Below, one piece after another: positions 38,041 through 49,270 of a stretch of DNA of 64,000 bases. Position 1 is the first letter of the stretch, and each line of letters starts with the position of its first letter. Made by a program: the position numbers and the translations under genes. The DNA is from Streptococcus shenyangsis (GTDB taxonomy: Bacteria; Bacillota; Bacilli; Lactobacillales; Streptococcaceae): NCBI RefSeq assembly GCF_006385785.1, contig NZ_VFSH01000005.1, forward strand, positions 61,742 to 125,741, given 5' to 3'. The notes below the pieces were generated by a model. That model saw only the letters and a list, made by a program, of their open reading frames with translations. It ran no database searches and was not told where the DNA came from.

Positions 38041-39378
38041 TTAGCCTCCTAAAACGGTTTGCATGATTTCCTGATATCGCACCAAATCAACATAATTTGC
38101 ATGTTGACCTTGTTTTCCAAGTGCCTGACGCATTTGATCAACATCTGAAAGAGCTAGTTTAATGGTCTCAACCAAAGCAGAAACTTCACTACTTTCAAAT
38201 AGATAATCTGGAGCGATATAAAGTCTATTGTGCACTGTCTGATTAAATCCAAGGATCAAGAGATTGTGCTCAAATGCCTGACGCACTGCCTGTAGCAACT
38301 CATTACTGTGGTTTATATCCAAGTAAATATCCGACAATTGATAGAGCTCCTGAATCTTCTGTGGACTAGCGTTCTGGTAAAGGACCACATTAGGATAACG
38401 AAGCATGTCTAATAACTTAGAAGACATCTCTGTCACCGCTGCGATACGGAAAGTGACATCAGGCAGGGCTTCTACGATTGCTTCTACTTGCTCAATCTGA
38501 TCTGAATTAGTCAAGATTAAGGCATCTCTTCGAAGGAAATTATCTCGTTTGAACTGATAATGGTAACCCAAATGCACAAACTGAGCATGGTATTTCTCGT
38601 CAGTCAACTCTAAAGCACGTTCATAAGTCGCCTTGTTTGGAATGATGATTTTCTTAGTACGCACATCATCACTCTCTAAAATCAACTGCATATTGCCTGG
38701 AATAGAATCATAGAGAGGTTCCTGCCAAACCAAAACATCTGAACCAGATTTATCTGGATGATGGAAGGAAACCAAGAAAGGAGTCGCTAGAGTATTAAAG
38801 ATAAGCTGACTGGTATCTATTTCCAAATCTTGCAAAAAGAAGGTGATAAATTCAACCTTATTGGCAAAGTAACGCATGGACTGACCTGGTAAGGTCAATA
38901 AGATATCACCCGTCACATGGTTTTCCAGCAAGACTTCCTGACCATTGACATCTTGGTAAACCGTCATAATCGGCTCACTATCAGCGCTATAGGTCGTTGT
39001 AGCAAAGCAAGCTCCAAAGCGGTTATAATGATCAACCTGGCGTACTCGGCCTTCTAGGTCTTTCCAGTCTACCTGTTTAACCAAGCGAGCCTGCATTCCA
39101 TCAGCATAATGAATGACAGCCCTCTCCTGTGTCATATCTTCAATACGAGCAGACTGATTATTTCCTGAAATTTCCCAAAAAGCTGGAACAGGAACTTGGT
39201 TAAAATAAAGAGGTTTTCCCTTTTCATATCCTAGATAATAAGTAAAAGGAGAGACCAGACCATCAGGCAGAAAACCATCTGCATCGATGACTACTCCAAG
39301 TTGAGAAAGACCAGTAGCTACTAGGCTTTCATGTAAATCTCGACTTTCCTGACTATAACGATCATAAAGTTCAATCAT
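38041..39378 (-). CDS. gtfB: Accessory Sec glycosylation protein GtfB
   Basis: GtfB partners GtfA in the O-GlcNAc transferase that starts glycosylation of the serine-rich adhesin; GtfB supplies substrate recognition. The 445-residue protein begins IELYDRYSQESRDLHESL, as in other GtfB. Its last 150 residues hold DQIEQVEAIVEALPDVTF and SDIYLDINH (near residue 352). That module also ends most glycosyltransferases of this island. It overlaps gtfA by eight bases and is followed directly by asp4. Confidence 0.93.
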   Translation of the reverse strand: MIELYDRYSQESRDLHESLVATGLSQLGVVIDADGFLPDGLVSPFTYYLGYEKGKPLYFNQVPVPAFWEISGNNQSARIEDMTQERAVIHYADGMQARLVKQVDWKDLEGRVRQVDHYNRFGACFATTTYSADSEPIMTVYQDVNGQEVLLENHVTGDILLTLPGQSMRYFANKVEFITFFLQDLEIDTSQLIFNTLATPFLVSFHHPDKSGSDVLVWQEPLYDSIPGNMQLILESDDVRTKKIIIPNKATYERALELTDEKYHAQFVHLGYHYQFKRDNFLRRDALILTNSDQIEQVEAIVEALPDVTFRIAAVTEMSSKLLDMLRYPNVVLYQNASPQKIQELYQLSDIYLDINHSNELLQAVRQAFEHNLLILGFNQTVHNRLYIAPDYLFESSEVSALVETIKLALSDVDQMRQALGKQGQHANYVDLVRYQEIMQTVLGG

Positions 39379-40882
39379 GGAGCACCTCCTCTACTGTTTT
39401 TTTCCACTTTTCTAAAATTTCTTTGGTTAAGAAACCTTCTGCAATTTGATAAGAATGGGCACGCATACCCTCTAGACGATTTTCTTGATACAATTGACAA
39501 ATCTTAGCTGCGTAAGCTTGCTTGATTTGGTCTTCTACATGGTCAGATGAACTTGGAATCAAATAACCATTTTGCCCATCTTCTATAAAGGTCTGATTCC
39601 CATAAGGCACATCAAAACCGATTAGGGGTAGACCTGAACCAATAGCTTCCATCAAGGTCAAACCAAAGCCCTCGCTGGTTGAAGCAGTCAAGTAGACTTC
39701 ATACTGACTATAAATATGCGAAAGTTCCGCATGTCCCTTGAGTTGGATATAATCCTCAGCCTGATGAGTTGCAATAATGTCTCGAAGCAGAGAATCCTCT
39801 CCACCGCTACCATAAATATCGAAGGTTAATTCAGGAATTTCCTTACGAGCTTCAATGACCGCCTTGACCAACCAGTCAATGTGTTTTTCTTTGGCAAGAC
39901 GTGAAGCTGTAATCAATGAAAATGGCTTACGTCCTTGACTTGACTCCGTCAGAGAGTCAATACTGCCTACAGGAATGGTAACAATCTTTGGTTGATGCTG
40001 GGTGTACTTGGCAAATTGCTCTTGCAACACTTCATTCTGTCTATCAGTTGACACGATAAAGAAATCAACCTTATCTGCATTTGTAAACTGATAGTCATAA
40101 TAGTTGTTCCAAAGGATATAATCCTCATTTGTAGCATTTTCACTATAATGCTCAGCATGAACAACTACCGCTAGATGCGCTGCTTGCGCTTCCTCAAACA
40201 CAACCTGTCCAATACCTGTCTCCCTATCGAGAATGACCAAATCAGACTTGTTCAAATTCAAAGATTTCATAAAAGCACGCATGAAAGCTTGCTTTCCATA
40301 GAAAATCTTATCCTTAAAACGGTAAACTTCTTCCTTCCCTTGATTCATCAAGATATCATAGGCTGTAGTCCCGTCTTCATTGTAAAAAGTTCGTTGGTAT
40401 AGGACTGCAACATTGTCCTTGGGAGCAAAATACTCGCTACAATAACGCGTATAAGAAAAGTAATCCTTCCGAATCAAGTTCCCCTTAAATACATACTCCA
40501 CATGTTGGACCAAGTCCTTGTTCTCATCAACCAAATAACAGGTGACAAACTTATCTTGGTCAGAAAAGAAGACACGCAAAACCTTGCCATTCTTTTCTCT
40601 ACGACTTTCAACACCGTCAACAGTAGCCAAGACATCAGCCACTGTTACACTAGTTGGTGCAATCTTGATATCTGTAAAGTGATTATAAAGCCAGATCACT
40701 TGATCATCATCAAAACCAATATTGGCTGTTAAGTGCTGAATATTATCGGCTAAAATCATATCTGTAAAGATAAACTTAGAGGACAGATTTAATTTCCGAA
40801 AAACACCAGCACGATAGGCTTGGGCGTATTCAACACCGCTACTAGCCCAGCCAATTCCTAAATTTATATTGTAAATTGTCAT
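39371..40882 (-). CDS. gtfA: Accessory Sec GlcNAc-transferase catalytic subunit GtfA
   Basis: GtfA transfers GlcNAc from UDP-GlcNAc to serine and threonine of the adhesin repeats in the cytoplasm. The 503-residue GT4 enzyme starts TIYNINLGIGWASSGVEYAQ, the GtfA-specific N-terminus. It has a central insertion (about residues 60-200) that contacts GtfB in known systems. The C-terminal GT-B lobe has SRLAKEKHIDWL near residue 330 and the GT4 E-x7-E motif in SEGFGLTLMEAIG near residue 404. It lies 12 bases after secA2 and overlaps gtfB. Confidence 0.95.
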   Translation of the reverse strand: MTIYNINLGIGWASSGVEYAQAYRAGVFRKLNLSSKFIFTDMILADNIQHLTANIGFDDDQVIWLYNHFTDIKIAPTSVTVADVLATVDGVESRREKNGKVLRVFFSDQDKFVTCYLVDENKDLVQHVEYVFKGNLIRKDYFSYTRYCSEYFAPKDNVAVLYQRTFYNEDGTTAYDILMNQGKEEVYRFKDKIFYGKQAFMRAFMKSLNLNKSDLVILDRETGIGQVVFEEAQAAHLAVVVHAEHYSENATNEDYILWNNYYDYQFTNADKVDFFIVSTDRQNEVLQEQFAKYTQHQPKIVTIPVGSIDSLTESSQGRKPFSLITASRLAKEKHIDWLVKAVIEARKEIPELTFDIYGSGGEDSLLRDIIATHQAEDYIQLKGHAELSHIYSQYEVYLTASTSEGFGLTLMEAIGSGLPLIGFDVPYGNQTFIEDGQNGYLIPSSSDHVEDQIKQAYAAKICQLYQENRLEGMRAHSYQIAEGFLTKEILEKWKKTVEEVLHD

Positions 40883-40894
40883 ATTTTCCTCTTT

Positions 40895-43267
40895 TTATGG
40901 GAAATGAGTCATAATCTCACCCTTAGGAGTGACTTCAACCAAGCCCATCAGGAGATTACGCACCATATCCGCACGGATTTGTTCTTTCATAGCTTCAAAG
41001 CCCGCGTAGGCTTCTTGATAATACTCTACGATTGGATTTTTCTGACTAGCAGACTGGTCACCGATAGCCATCGATAACTGTTGGAGATAGTCTACCTGCT
41101 CTACCCAGTTGTCATCAATAGCCTTGAGCATAGAAAGTCGTAAATACTGTTCATACAGACCATGTTGATCAAGCAATTCTTTCTTTTCAGAAAGTTCTTT
41201 ATCAATCACCTGTTTCATAAAGTTACGAACTGCAGTTTTGTCAGTCACATTTACATAGTCTGGAACTTCTTTAATATGAAAACTAATATTGGTCACAATG
41301 AAGTGGAAGAGTAGCTCTCGGCTTTCATAGTCTGAAGAAGTCACTTGATCTATGTAGCTAGCAATGATTTCATCAACAACATCTTCTAAGTCACGAGAAC
41401 CATCTATTAGACGATTACGCTCCTTATAAATCATATCCCGTTGAATATTCATACTCTCCGCATATTCTAGAGTCTGACGACGTGCCGAACGTCCAGCACT
41501 ATCACTGGCATGCTGAGCTCTTTCAACTAATTTCCGATATTTGCGTCCCTTAAGAACCTCTGGTTGTGTCATATCTTTGACTTGGTAGTCTTTATACTTT
41601 TTATGCACCCAAGATGGGCCAAATTTCTTGATAACATCGTCCTCTAAAGATACAAAGAACTTACTCATCCCAGGATCTCCCTGACGACCAGAACGTCCAC
41701 GAATTTGCAGGTCGATCCGCTGACTTTCCATCCGCTCCGTTCCAATGACAACCAAACCCCCAAGTTCTGCGACCCCTTTACCAAGCTTGATATCCGTCCC
41801 ACGTCCTGCCATAGAGGTAGCCACTGTCACAGCCCCCATCTGACCTGACTCGGAGATGATTTGAGCCTCACGCGCCGCATTGTTAGCATTTAAAACATTA
41901 TGGGCAATTCCCTCTCGAAGCAAGAGTGACGAATAAAGCTGAGACATTTCAACTGAGCCTACAAAAACGAGTAAGGGATTCCCCTTAGCATGGTATTCCT
42001 TGATGTACTCCAAAGAAGCATACACTTTTTCAGGTAAAGTGACGTATAGATTATCTGGATAGTCAATCCGTTGTCTAGGACGATTGGTTGGAATGCGCAC
42101 TACAGACATATTGTAGGTTTCAATAAACTCTTTTTCTGCAACCTTACCTGTCCCTGTCATTCCAGATATCTTATTGAACATCTTAAAAAGACTCTGATAG
42201 GTGATAGAAGCCATAGCCCTTGTTTCTGGAGATAATTTGACATGTTCCTTTGCCTCAATGGCCTGATGAAGACCTCCTTGAAGTTTAGTTTGTTCCAACA
42301 AACGACCTGTTCCCTTATCTACCAGTACCATTTCGTTCCCACGAATGACATAGTCCTTGTCTTTGGTAAAGAGTTTATGGGCTCGAATCGCATACACTAA
42401 ATGACGAGCAAAGACCGCATGTTCTTCCTTATAAAAATGATCTATTCCTAAGAAACTTTCAGCAGCCTTAGCCCCCTTGGTAGTGAGCCAGATTTCATCC
42501 TTCTCCTCTTTAAAGATATAGTCCTCCCCTTCTACCAAAGTCGTTACCAGCGTGTCAATAATACCGTAGTGATTAGACTGAACACGCGGGGCTCCGGCAA
42601 TGATCAGAGGTGTCTGAGAACTGTCCAATAGAATATCATCAATCTCGTCAATAATGACGTAATCAAATGGTCGTAAAAATTTTCCTTCCTCATTTGAGGC
42701 TAGATTATCATTTAAATAATCAAAACCTAAATTACTATTAGTTGTATAAATGATATCTGATGCATAAATTCTTTTTTTCTCTTCTGACGTCAATTCCTCT
42801 TTAGGATCATCTGTAAAAGGTACCCCAATTGTCAATCCTAAGAAACGGTAAACTTGTCCCATCTCTTCAGCATCGCGTTTAGCTAGATAGTCATTGGTGG
42901 TAATCAGCATGGTTCCTTTTCCTGTCAGGGCATTGAGATAAACAGGCATAGTAGCTGTCAAGGTTTTTCCCTCACCTGTATTCATCTCAGCGACATTTCC
43001 CTGATGGATAACAATTCCTCCCATGACTTGGACATCATAGGGAAACATGCACAATACACGTTTATCCGCTTCACGAACAACTGCAAACGCTTCTACCAAT
43101 AGGTCGTCAAGAGTTTCACCCTCAGCAAGACGTTGACGAAACTCCACTGTTTTTGCCGCTAGTTCTTGGTCTGATAAAGACTTCATCGTTCCTTTAAGGG
43201 CATTAATCTTCTTTAAAATTCTTTTGACTTTACGAAGTTGGAAATCTTGATATAAACCTTTAAACAC
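40895..43267 (-). CDS. secA2: Accessory Sec translocase ATPase SecA2
   Basis: SecA2 drives export of the glycosylated serine-rich adhesin through SecY2. The 790-residue protein has Walker [14 protein letters not shown] near residue 96, Walker B in [11 protein letters not shown] near residue 207, and the motor motif [13 protein letters not shown] near residue 480. It is shorter than housekeeping SecA and ends [13 protein letters not shown] without the cysteine-rich SecB/zinc tail, as expected for SecA2. The start overlaps asp3 by eight bases. Confidence 0.96.
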   Translation of the reverse strand: MFKGLYQDFQLRKVKRILKKINALKGTMKSLSDQELAAKTVEFRQRLAEGETLDDLLVEAFAVVREADKRVLCMFPYDVQVMGGIVIHQGNVAEMNTGEGKTLTATMPVYLNALTGKGTMLITTNDYLAKRDAEEMGQVYRFLGLTIGVPFTDDPKEELTSEEKKRIYASDIIYTTNSNLGFDYLNDNLASNEEGKFLRPFDYVIIDEIDDILLDSSQTPLIIAGAPRVQSNHYGIIDTLVTTLVEGEDYIFKEEKDEIWLTTKGAKAAESFLGIDHFYKEEHAVFARHLVYAIRAHKLFTKDKDYVIRGNEMVLVDKGTGRLLEQTKLQGGLHQAIEAKEHVKLSPETRAMASITYQSLFKMFNKISGMTGTGKVAEKEFIETYNMSVVRIPTNRPRQRIDYPDNLYVTLPEKVYASLEYIKEYHAKGNPLLVFVGSVEMSQLYSSLLLREGIAHNVLNANNAAREAQIISESGQMGAVTVATSMAGRGTDIKLGKGVAELGGLVVIGTERMESQRIDLQIRGRSGRQGDPGMSKFFVSLEDDVIKKFGPSWVHKKYKDYQVKDMTQPEVLKGRKYRKLVERAQHASDSAGRSARRQTLEYAESMNIQRDMIYKERNRLIDGSRDLEDVVDEIIASYIDQVTSSDYESRELLFHFIVTNISFHIKEVPDYVNVTDKTAVRNFMKQVIDKELSEKKELLDQHGLYEQYLRLSMLKAIDDNWVEQVDYLQQLSMAIGDQSASQKNPIVEYYQEAYAGFEAMKEQIRADMVRNLLMGLVEVTPKGEIMTHFP

Positions 43268-43700
43268 GATTCATCTCCTTAATAGAAAAAGAATAGAAAT
43301 CCAAGGACTCAAAACCAGCACTTAGAAGGGAAACTTGGTAGGTATAGGTATCATCAGGATAAGTAAAATCAAAGACTTTCATTTTTTCAATTTTCTCTTC
43401 AATCACATCTCCGTATCTATCAAAAAAGGCAATCTTTGTATAAACTCCATTTGTAGGTTGGCATTCAAAATTCATGCATAATTGATAATCGTGATTTCTT
43501 TTTAACAAAGGGAGGCTAGGCTGAGTACGAGCAGCCTGGTAATTGACATTAGAAAACCATGTTTTTAAGATTTCTCCTGATGTCACTAAGGGATTATATA
43601 GACTAATATGTTTGTCTTCATAATAGGTTACCTTACTACCATACATAAATGTCCCCCCTACTTCGCCCCACTTAATGTCTGTTCTCTGATTGATAATCAT
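43260..43700 (-). CDS. asp3: Accessory Sec system protein Asp3
   Basis: Asp3 forms a complex with Asp1 and Asp2 that is required for export and acetylation of the adhesin. I choose the ATG at 43698-43700, which overlaps the asp2 stop as ATGA. The longer frame to 43757 would run deep into asp2. The 146 residues begin [21 protein letters not shown], typical of Asp3, and end with [11 protein letters not shown]. The carbohydrate-binding-like beta fold is known for the family; no catalytic residues are expected. Confidence 0.92.
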   Translation of the reverse strand: MIINQRTDIKWGEVGGTFMYGSKVTYYEDKHISLYNPLVTSGEILKTWFSNVNYQAARTQPSLPLLKRNHDYQLCMNFECQPTNGVYTKIAFFDRYGDVIEEKIEKMKVFDFTYPDDTYTYQVSLLSAGFESLDFYSFSIKEMNRV

Positions 43701-45232
43701 TTGTCCAACCTTCCAAAATCTGATTTCAAAATCATACGGTAAAAATGTAGAAACCAAGCAACATTGGTATCTGTATCATCATTATGTCGTCCATCTGTAC
43801 CTTTAGACAAAATCTTAGCCCCTGTATGGCAAAGATGTTCTACTAACTGATCGTAGGCTTTGCTGTCCATATCTTCATCCTTCATATAGGACAAACCAAA
43901 AATTGTCTGGGTGAAATCAGCCTTTTTAAAAGCATTCCAAAAAGTTTGATCCAGATCTTCCATATGCTGGGGACTAACTCCGCCCGTCTGATGTCTCAGT
44001 ACATCAAATCCTGTATTAAATACTCCTGGTGCCTCTAAACGCCCTCGTCTTGCAATAGTCCCAATGTTAGCTAGTGGCTTCCCGACAATAACTGCACGCG
44101 GTTCAAAAGTGGCTCCATAGTAGAGCGATGGAAAAGTTCCCATTGATAAGCCTGATAAAATTAAATCTTTAGATGTCAAACCAAGATAATCCAAATAATA
44201 TTGAATGGTTTCCTTAATCTTATTCTCTAATCCTTCACTACCTAAGTAAAAGGCTCCACCCACAAGACGAGGATCCGAAAATAGAAGAAATGGACATCCT
44301 AAATTTTTCATCATAAAATATCCTTCAAATCCCTCAGCTGGACGAAAACCTGAAAAGTAAACAGCTAAAGGTGGCTTAAAATCACCTGGATGGAAAAAGT
44401 AATTAATTTCATCTCGATTTTCGTCATGTAATATGTTACCACCAAGGACAAATTTCCCAAACTGTTTTCGGCTCCAACGTTGGTGAAGATTCCCTAACTG
44501 GAGTTTGCCTTCACCACGTCCTTCAATCGATATATATATCAAATAATTAGCCTCTTTACTATCCATAATTATAGCTTTTTCTAAATCAGCTTCTAAATAA
44601 ACTTCCTCTTCAAAAAATTCATCCACTGAACCATTCCATATCTTGCGAATCACCAACCTAAACTCAAAATTTCCTTGTTTTTTGTACTCTAACCATAGTT
44701 CTATGGGTAAGTTTTTATCGACCATAAAATTATAGGACCAGTAAGCTAGTTGTTGGAAATCCTCTCCAAAATTCCCTTCTAGAGTCACGTGTTCAAATCC
44801 TTGATAAGAAATAGAACCTTTAAAGGAGGGATGAATTTGGATACCAGATGGAAATAGTTTATCACCGTAACCTCCACCAAAGAGAGAAGTGGACAAATCA
44901 TTGACTAATTGCTGAGGATCTGAGAAGTCTATAGCCTGAGCACACCTCTGCTTTAACAAATCAAAAATAACCGAATCGGACGTCTTAAACTCTTGATCAT
45001 AAAAAAGAGTGTAAGGCTCAATATGATGAATAAAAGGCAGTAAATCAGATAAATACTGTCCATCCTCTATTAAGATAGCATGAAAACTGGTTATCCCTTC
45101 CATTTCCATCATTTTACGAAGGGCTAGCGGTGAGTTGGGACAGAAGTAATACCAATCCATGTTTTCAGGAATTTCATAATGATGAGCCCAATTATCAATC
45201 CCTATCTGTAGGATCTTATAATCCTTTGACAT
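43697..45232 (-). CDS. asp2: Accessory Sec system protein Asp2 (putative GlcNAc O-acetyltransferase)
   Basis: Asp2 is needed for export and, in Streptococcus gordonii, also acetylates GlcNAc on the adhesin. The 511-residue protein has an alpha/beta-hydrolase core with the nucleophile elbow GLSMG (serine near residue 363). A late histidine lies in TDGRHNDDTDTNVAWF near residue 480, fitting the known catalytic layout. The ATG at 45230-45232 has GGAGG six bases before it; the frame continues five codons upstream without support. It overlaps asp1 by 17 bases and asp3 by four. Confidence 0.93.
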   Translation of the reverse strand: MSKDYKILQIGIDNWAHHYEIPENMDWYYFCPNSPLALRKMMEMEGITSFHAILIEDGQYLSDLLPFIHHIEPYTLFYDQEFKTSDSVIFDLLKQRCAQAIDFSDPQQLVNDLSTSLFGGGYGDKLFPSGIQIHPSFKGSISYQGFEHVTLEGNFGEDFQQLAYWSYNFMVDKNLPIELWLEYKKQGNFEFRLVIRKIWNGSVDEFFEEEVYLEADLEKAIIMDSKEANYLIYISIEGRGEGKLQLGNLHQRWSRKQFGKFVLGGNILHDENRDEINYFFHPGDFKPPLAVYFSGFRPAEGFEGYFMMKNLGCPFLLFSDPRLVGGAFYLGSEGLENKIKETIQYYLDYLGLTSKDLILSGLSMGTFPSLYYGATFEPRAVIVGKPLANIGTIARRGRLEAPGVFNTGFDVLRHQTGGVSPQHMEDLDQTFWNAFKKADFTQTIFGLSYMKDEDMDSKAYDQLVEHLCHTGAKILSKGTDGRHNDDTDTNVAWFLHFYRMILKSDFGRLDK

Positions 45233-46796
45233 CTGTAACCTCCTCAATCCAGTGATGCAACTTATCTAAGAATCGTTGTCCAGTATGCTCCTTGATTTTA
45301 TCAATAGAGTATACTAATGCTTGGTTCCATTCTTTCAGTTTATCTGTATAGTAATGTGCCGCCTTGGAAAATTCGGTCACATCTGAAATCAAATAACCAT
45401 TTTTCAAATGTTCCACATAGACGGTTTCGACCTGATTAATCTGAGGAATCCCTGCACTAATACCCGCTATTTGGGTATAGAGGTGGGGTTGTTTATTGAG
45501 ATCCACAATCAAACGAACAAACTCTAGTGTCTTAATCAAATCCAACTCGTCATTCATATTGACAAATTGAAAACGTAATTCCTGCTCTTGATTTTCTTCT
45601 AAAGGATTTTCTGCCTCACCGTAATCTATTCCTTTTTTTAAACTATCAGTATGGATTTGTTCCTGAATGATTTCATTGACAAGTGATTCTACCTCTTCCA
45701 TTTGTTGCTGACTAGCAGAAAAGGCACCAAAAATAACTTCTGTATTTTTTGTTTCAGCAATGAATGATAAGACCTGAAATAAGGCTTGTCTATCAATTCC
45801 TTCAGAAAAATCTAATTGATAATAAATAATCGATTCTTTTCTAGTCTGACTTCTTCCCAGTCGTAAACGCGTATCAAAAGGAGAAAGATGATAAAATTTA
45901 TCCGATAGAGTAGGATATAGTTCCTGCAAGAGTTGTAAACTATCTTCTCTATCTACTAAGACTATATCTGCCTGATCAAATGATAGAGCTAAGTCTTTAA
46001 AACTAGCTTGAGCATTCCTATTAATGAAAAGACTCAATATTTTAGCAGTTTCACTTGGTAGGCAACTGAAGATAAATTGGTCATGATAGGGATGAGAAGG
46101 GATAATGAAAATATCCTGTTTTTTTTGTTTCTTTTGAATATATTTATCAAAAAACTCTGCAACCAATTGACTCATATCAGCGTAGTGAAGATGTTTAAAT
46201 TGATAGCCAAATATTGGATTTACCTCTACTCGGCCTCCCTCGTTTAAATACTCTCTAAATCTCCAAATCCCCTTAGGATTCAAATAGTCCTGATAGGTAG
46301 GCTGTCCATCTTCGAAATAAATAACACTTGATACAAAACCACGGTCATCCATAATATAGTGCTGACTTATCTGGCCATTCTTATCAAAGTATTGGATATC
46401 ACTGATAAATCCTTCTACTCCATGCTCCACCTTTGCATACTTTTTACCATTTTTTTGAACCACTATCGCAAAAGGACTATAAAGAAATTGACAATCACTA
46501 TCCCACTCTATATCTCTTATATTGAGAACCTGAGTGTGGGGGTCTTGCAAGTCTTGCATGTCATCAAAGATAGAATAGACTTCTGTCTCTAATACACCAT
46601 GTCTATGTAAAAAGTAACGCAAATGTGGCTGATAGGCTAATACTAGTAGTCGAGACGGTATCCCTTGTCTTTGAAAAAGCCTAATTTGATTGAATGTATC
46701 ATCAAATTCAAGCTTAAAGTGAGAATAATACCATGGAGTCAAATCAGCGTGCCATTGGCGGTTTGAACCATACCAAGCTGGTATAAAATAATACAT
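45216..46796 (-). CDS. asp1: Accessory Sec system protein Asp1
   Basis: Asp1 is a GT-B-like, non-catalytic member of the Asp1-Asp2-Asp3 complex. The 526-residue protein starts YYFIPAWYGSNRQWHADL TPW, the characteristic Asp1 N-terminus. It contains the AGISAGIPQIN segment near residue 442, where an active transferase would bind nucleotide sugar. It follows secY2 by nine bases and overlaps asp2, so SecY2, Asp1, Asp2, Asp3 and SecA2 are translated as one coupled set. Confidence 0.94.
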   Translation of the reverse strand: MYYFIPAWYGSNRQWHADLTPWYYSHFKLEFDDTFNQIRLFQRQGIPSRLLVLAYQPHLRYFLHRHGVLETEVYSIFDDMQDLQDPHTQVLNIRDIEWDSDCQFLYSPFAIVVQKNGKKYAKVEHGVEGFISDIQYFDKNGQISQHYIMDDRGFVSSVIYFEDGQPTYQDYLNPKGIWRFREYLNEGGRVEVNPIFGYQFKHLHYADMSQLVAEFFDKYIQKKQKKQDIFIIPSHPYHDQFIFSCLPSETAKILSLFINRNAQASFKDLALSFDQADIVLVDREDSLQLLQELYPTLSDKFYHLSPFDTRLRLGRSQTRKESIIYYQLDFSEGIDRQALFQVLSFIAETKNTEVIFGAFSASQQQMEEVESLVNEIIQEQIHTDSLKKGIDYGEAENPLEENQEQELRFQFVNMNDELDLIKTLEFVRLIVDLNKQPHLYTQIAGISAGIPQINQVETVYVEHLKNGYLISDVTEFSKAAHYYTDKLKEWNQALVYSIDKIKEHTGQRFLDKLHHWIEEVTDVKGL

Positions 46797-46805
46797 AAAA
46801 ACCTC

Positions 46806-48023
46806 CTAAATCAAGGGTTTATAAGTTTCATTTAATCTCAGAGCTTTCATTTCATCTTTAATTGTAAAAATCATACCTCCGAACATCATAAATAAACCTG
46901 GAATCATAGCAATCCTCAATAAATTTTCATCAGATAAAACAAATAACATTGGAGTACCTGCCATCAAAACATTAAAGATTCCTCCTATGATCGAAAAGCG
47001 CAACACTAATCGATTAATAAAATGACTTGTTTCCTCTCCTGGGTAAACTCCATAGATATACTCTCCAGATTTCTTCATCCGATCTGAGATTTGGTCTCCA
47101 CTCATATTGACAAAAGCAAAGGCAATACTAAATAAAAAAATCATGGCAATATATGAATAAATCCATAATGGTTTTCCGACTCCATATTGAGCCGATAGTT
47201 CAGAGAAAACTGATGACTTCGGAAAAAGAGTCTGTAACAATAAAAAGATATAGGTAGGTAAACTTAAAAAACTCATTACATACATAAAAGGCATACCACC
47301 AGCTGGATTTAACATTATTTCCAAATAAGAATAGCGCTTAAATCGACTACGTAAACCAATCTTATGAACTGGTATACGATAACGCGCTCTATACATAAGT
47401 ACCATCATATAAATTAATACAATACTACTCAATACAATAAGTAACATTACACCCATAGAAATTCGAACAAGCTGAAATGTATTTATAATATCTTGTGGAA
47501 TATTTAAAATAATACTAGCTAGTAAAATAACTACAGAACCACCTACTCCAAGTTGAGCATTTAAATCTGATAACCATATGAGAAAGAAGGAGCCAGCTAT
47601 TAATAACAGAGTATTCATTATGATCACTAATAAGGAGGAATAAAGATGTTGTATCGGTAAATTCAATGAGAGCGCTAAAGATTGAATCAAAGCAATGACT
47701 AGTGTTAAATACATCTTTCTTCTATCTTGAACTTCTACTGCCCCTGAAGAAATATTCAATTTCTTAGAAAAAGAGAGTAGTTGCCATAGAATCATTGACG
47801 ACATCCATGGTGATAATCCTATAGAAAACAGAGACAAACTTCTCAGATTCCCTCCTAGTAGTGCTGTTGAAAACGCCAAATATGCCGTTGAACCACCTAG
47901 AAAGTCTCTACTGTTCAAATCAACAAAAGGAAGAGTAAGTCGGCTTCCCAATACATAGATAAACAGCAAAAATAAAGTTATCAATCCCTTTTTTACTGCT
48001 ATTGATGAATAAATTTTTTTCAC
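46806..48023 (-). CDS. secY2: Accessory Sec translocase channel SecY2
   Basis: SecY2 is the membrane channel dedicated to the serine-rich adhesin. About ten membrane helices are visible, with [17 protein letters not shown] near residue 329 and the plug/TM2 region around [16 protein letters not shown]. The frame is open to 48059, but AAGGAG six bases before a GTG at 48021-48023 (product beginning [13 protein letters not shown]) marks the likely start. That gives 405 residues, the usual SecY2 size. The gene precedes asp1 and follows a decayed glycosyltransferase. Confidence 0.93.
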   Translation of the reverse strand: MKKIYSSIAVKKGLITLFLLFIYVLGSRLTLPFVDLNSRDFLGGSTAYLAFSTALLGGNLRSLSLFSIGLSPWMSSMILWQLLSFSKKLNISSGAVEVQDRRKMYLTLVIALIQSLALSLNLPIQHLYSSLLVIIMNTLLLIAGSFFLIWLSDLNAQLGVGGSVVILLASIILNIPQDIINTFQLVRISMGVMLLIVLSSIVLIYMMVLMYRARYRIPVHKIGLRSRFKRYSYLEIMLNPAGGMPFMYVMSFLSLPTYIFLLLQTLFPKSSVFSELSAQYGVGKPLWIYSYIAMIFLFSIAFAFVNMSGDQISDRMKKSGEYIYGVYPGEETSHFINRLVLRFSIIGGIFNVLMAGTPMLFVLSDENLLRIAMIPGLFMMFGGMIFTIKDEMKALRLNETYKPLI

Positions 48024-48088
48024 GAAATACTCCTTATTAAATCTTAGTTTGAATTTCACTATAGTTAAAATTTGTACTTGACTTAAGA

Positions 48089-49270
48089 CTAGTTTTCCAA
48101 ACTCTTTATAGCTTTAACCATTTCGTCAGGTCTATCTACAGAGAAAATACCACTGTAAATACTATCATCTAAGAATTTCCTAGTATTATCAAAAGTAAAT
48201 ATTTTTATCTCTTTATCCCTGGTCCTAGACAAGACATCCAAAACCTCTGCTCCATGATTAATATCTAAATAGACCGTCGCATCATCTAAAAGCCAATCAA
48301 TCCTATTATGAATGATACTCTGATAAAGTTTCACATTTTCATAAACTGAAAGATGAGTTAAAGCAGGAGCACAATATACTGGAGCTCCGATATTAAAATG
48401 CCAATCTGGTAAAGACTTTATTAAATATTCTAAATGCTCTACTTCTAAAACCCATGTTGCAATAAAAGCATTCTTCTTAGATTGGTTACTACGTTCAAAA
48501 TAATTAAGATTTGCTTTTTCTGATATCATTTCAGACCAATCTAAATCTCTATATACCCACCACAGTTCTCGAAGACGCGATATACTATAAGTCTTCCAAG
48601 GTTTATCAGGATCTGCAAAATGCGTAATTACCGGCCACTTTTTATTTAAATTTTCTATTTTCCCTGACATATGTAGAAAATCCAAACCAGTTAATTGATT
48701 AAACTTGTAATCTAAATGTAACCATCTAGTCTCAAAATAAATATTTAAGATACTTTGGTCTGCCATTTGAACTTGATCTTGCTTTTCTTCTGTCAATACC
48801 AATAACTCATGCGTAATATTTTGATCTCTCCACATATCATTATTGATTAATAATACTCCAGCATGAAACCATTAATAGAAAGTTCCTATCCATATTTGTC
48901 CTGTACTGCTGCTATAGAATAGCCATTAAAATCTAATTCAAATAAGGGACTTAAATCACCACTCACAATCAAGATATAAAGCTCTACCTTCTTCAATAAT
49001 GTTAGGGATTAAAAATCTATAAAATGTAGCATAGTTTATAGAATTTGCCGTTTTAAAATCTTTAAAGTCACTAGAATCCAAACGAATATTTTTAATACTG
49101 GAATCAAAATATTTTAATTTAGGAACTAATAACTTAAACCATTCTGGTGCTATATCACTATTTAAAATATAAAAATCAACTTCTGTATTATGACAAAGAA
49201 TCGACTTAATTGTTGTCTCTAACTAAACTAAATAAGCATTATCCGCTGCTAAGACAATTAATTTTCTTAT
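48089..49270 (-). pseudogene. GT8 glycosyltransferase pseudogene (lost start, nonsense and frameshift lesions)
   Basis: An intact frame of 248 codons (48089-48835) encodes the middle of a GT8 domain (ADQSILNIYF, KPWKTYSISRLRELWW) and the C-terminal module with VYLDINH. The missing N-terminal 140 residues are still readable upstream as LETTIKSILCHNTEVDFYIL, NSINYATFYRFLIPNIIEEG and VSGDLSPLFELD. They are broken by an in-frame TAG after AADNAYLV, by a small deletion at the DxD metal-binding site, by a TAG after VQDKYG and by a frameshift before the FHAGVLLINN motif. The ATG has become ATA. The DxD loss means no activity is expected. Confidence 0.88.
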
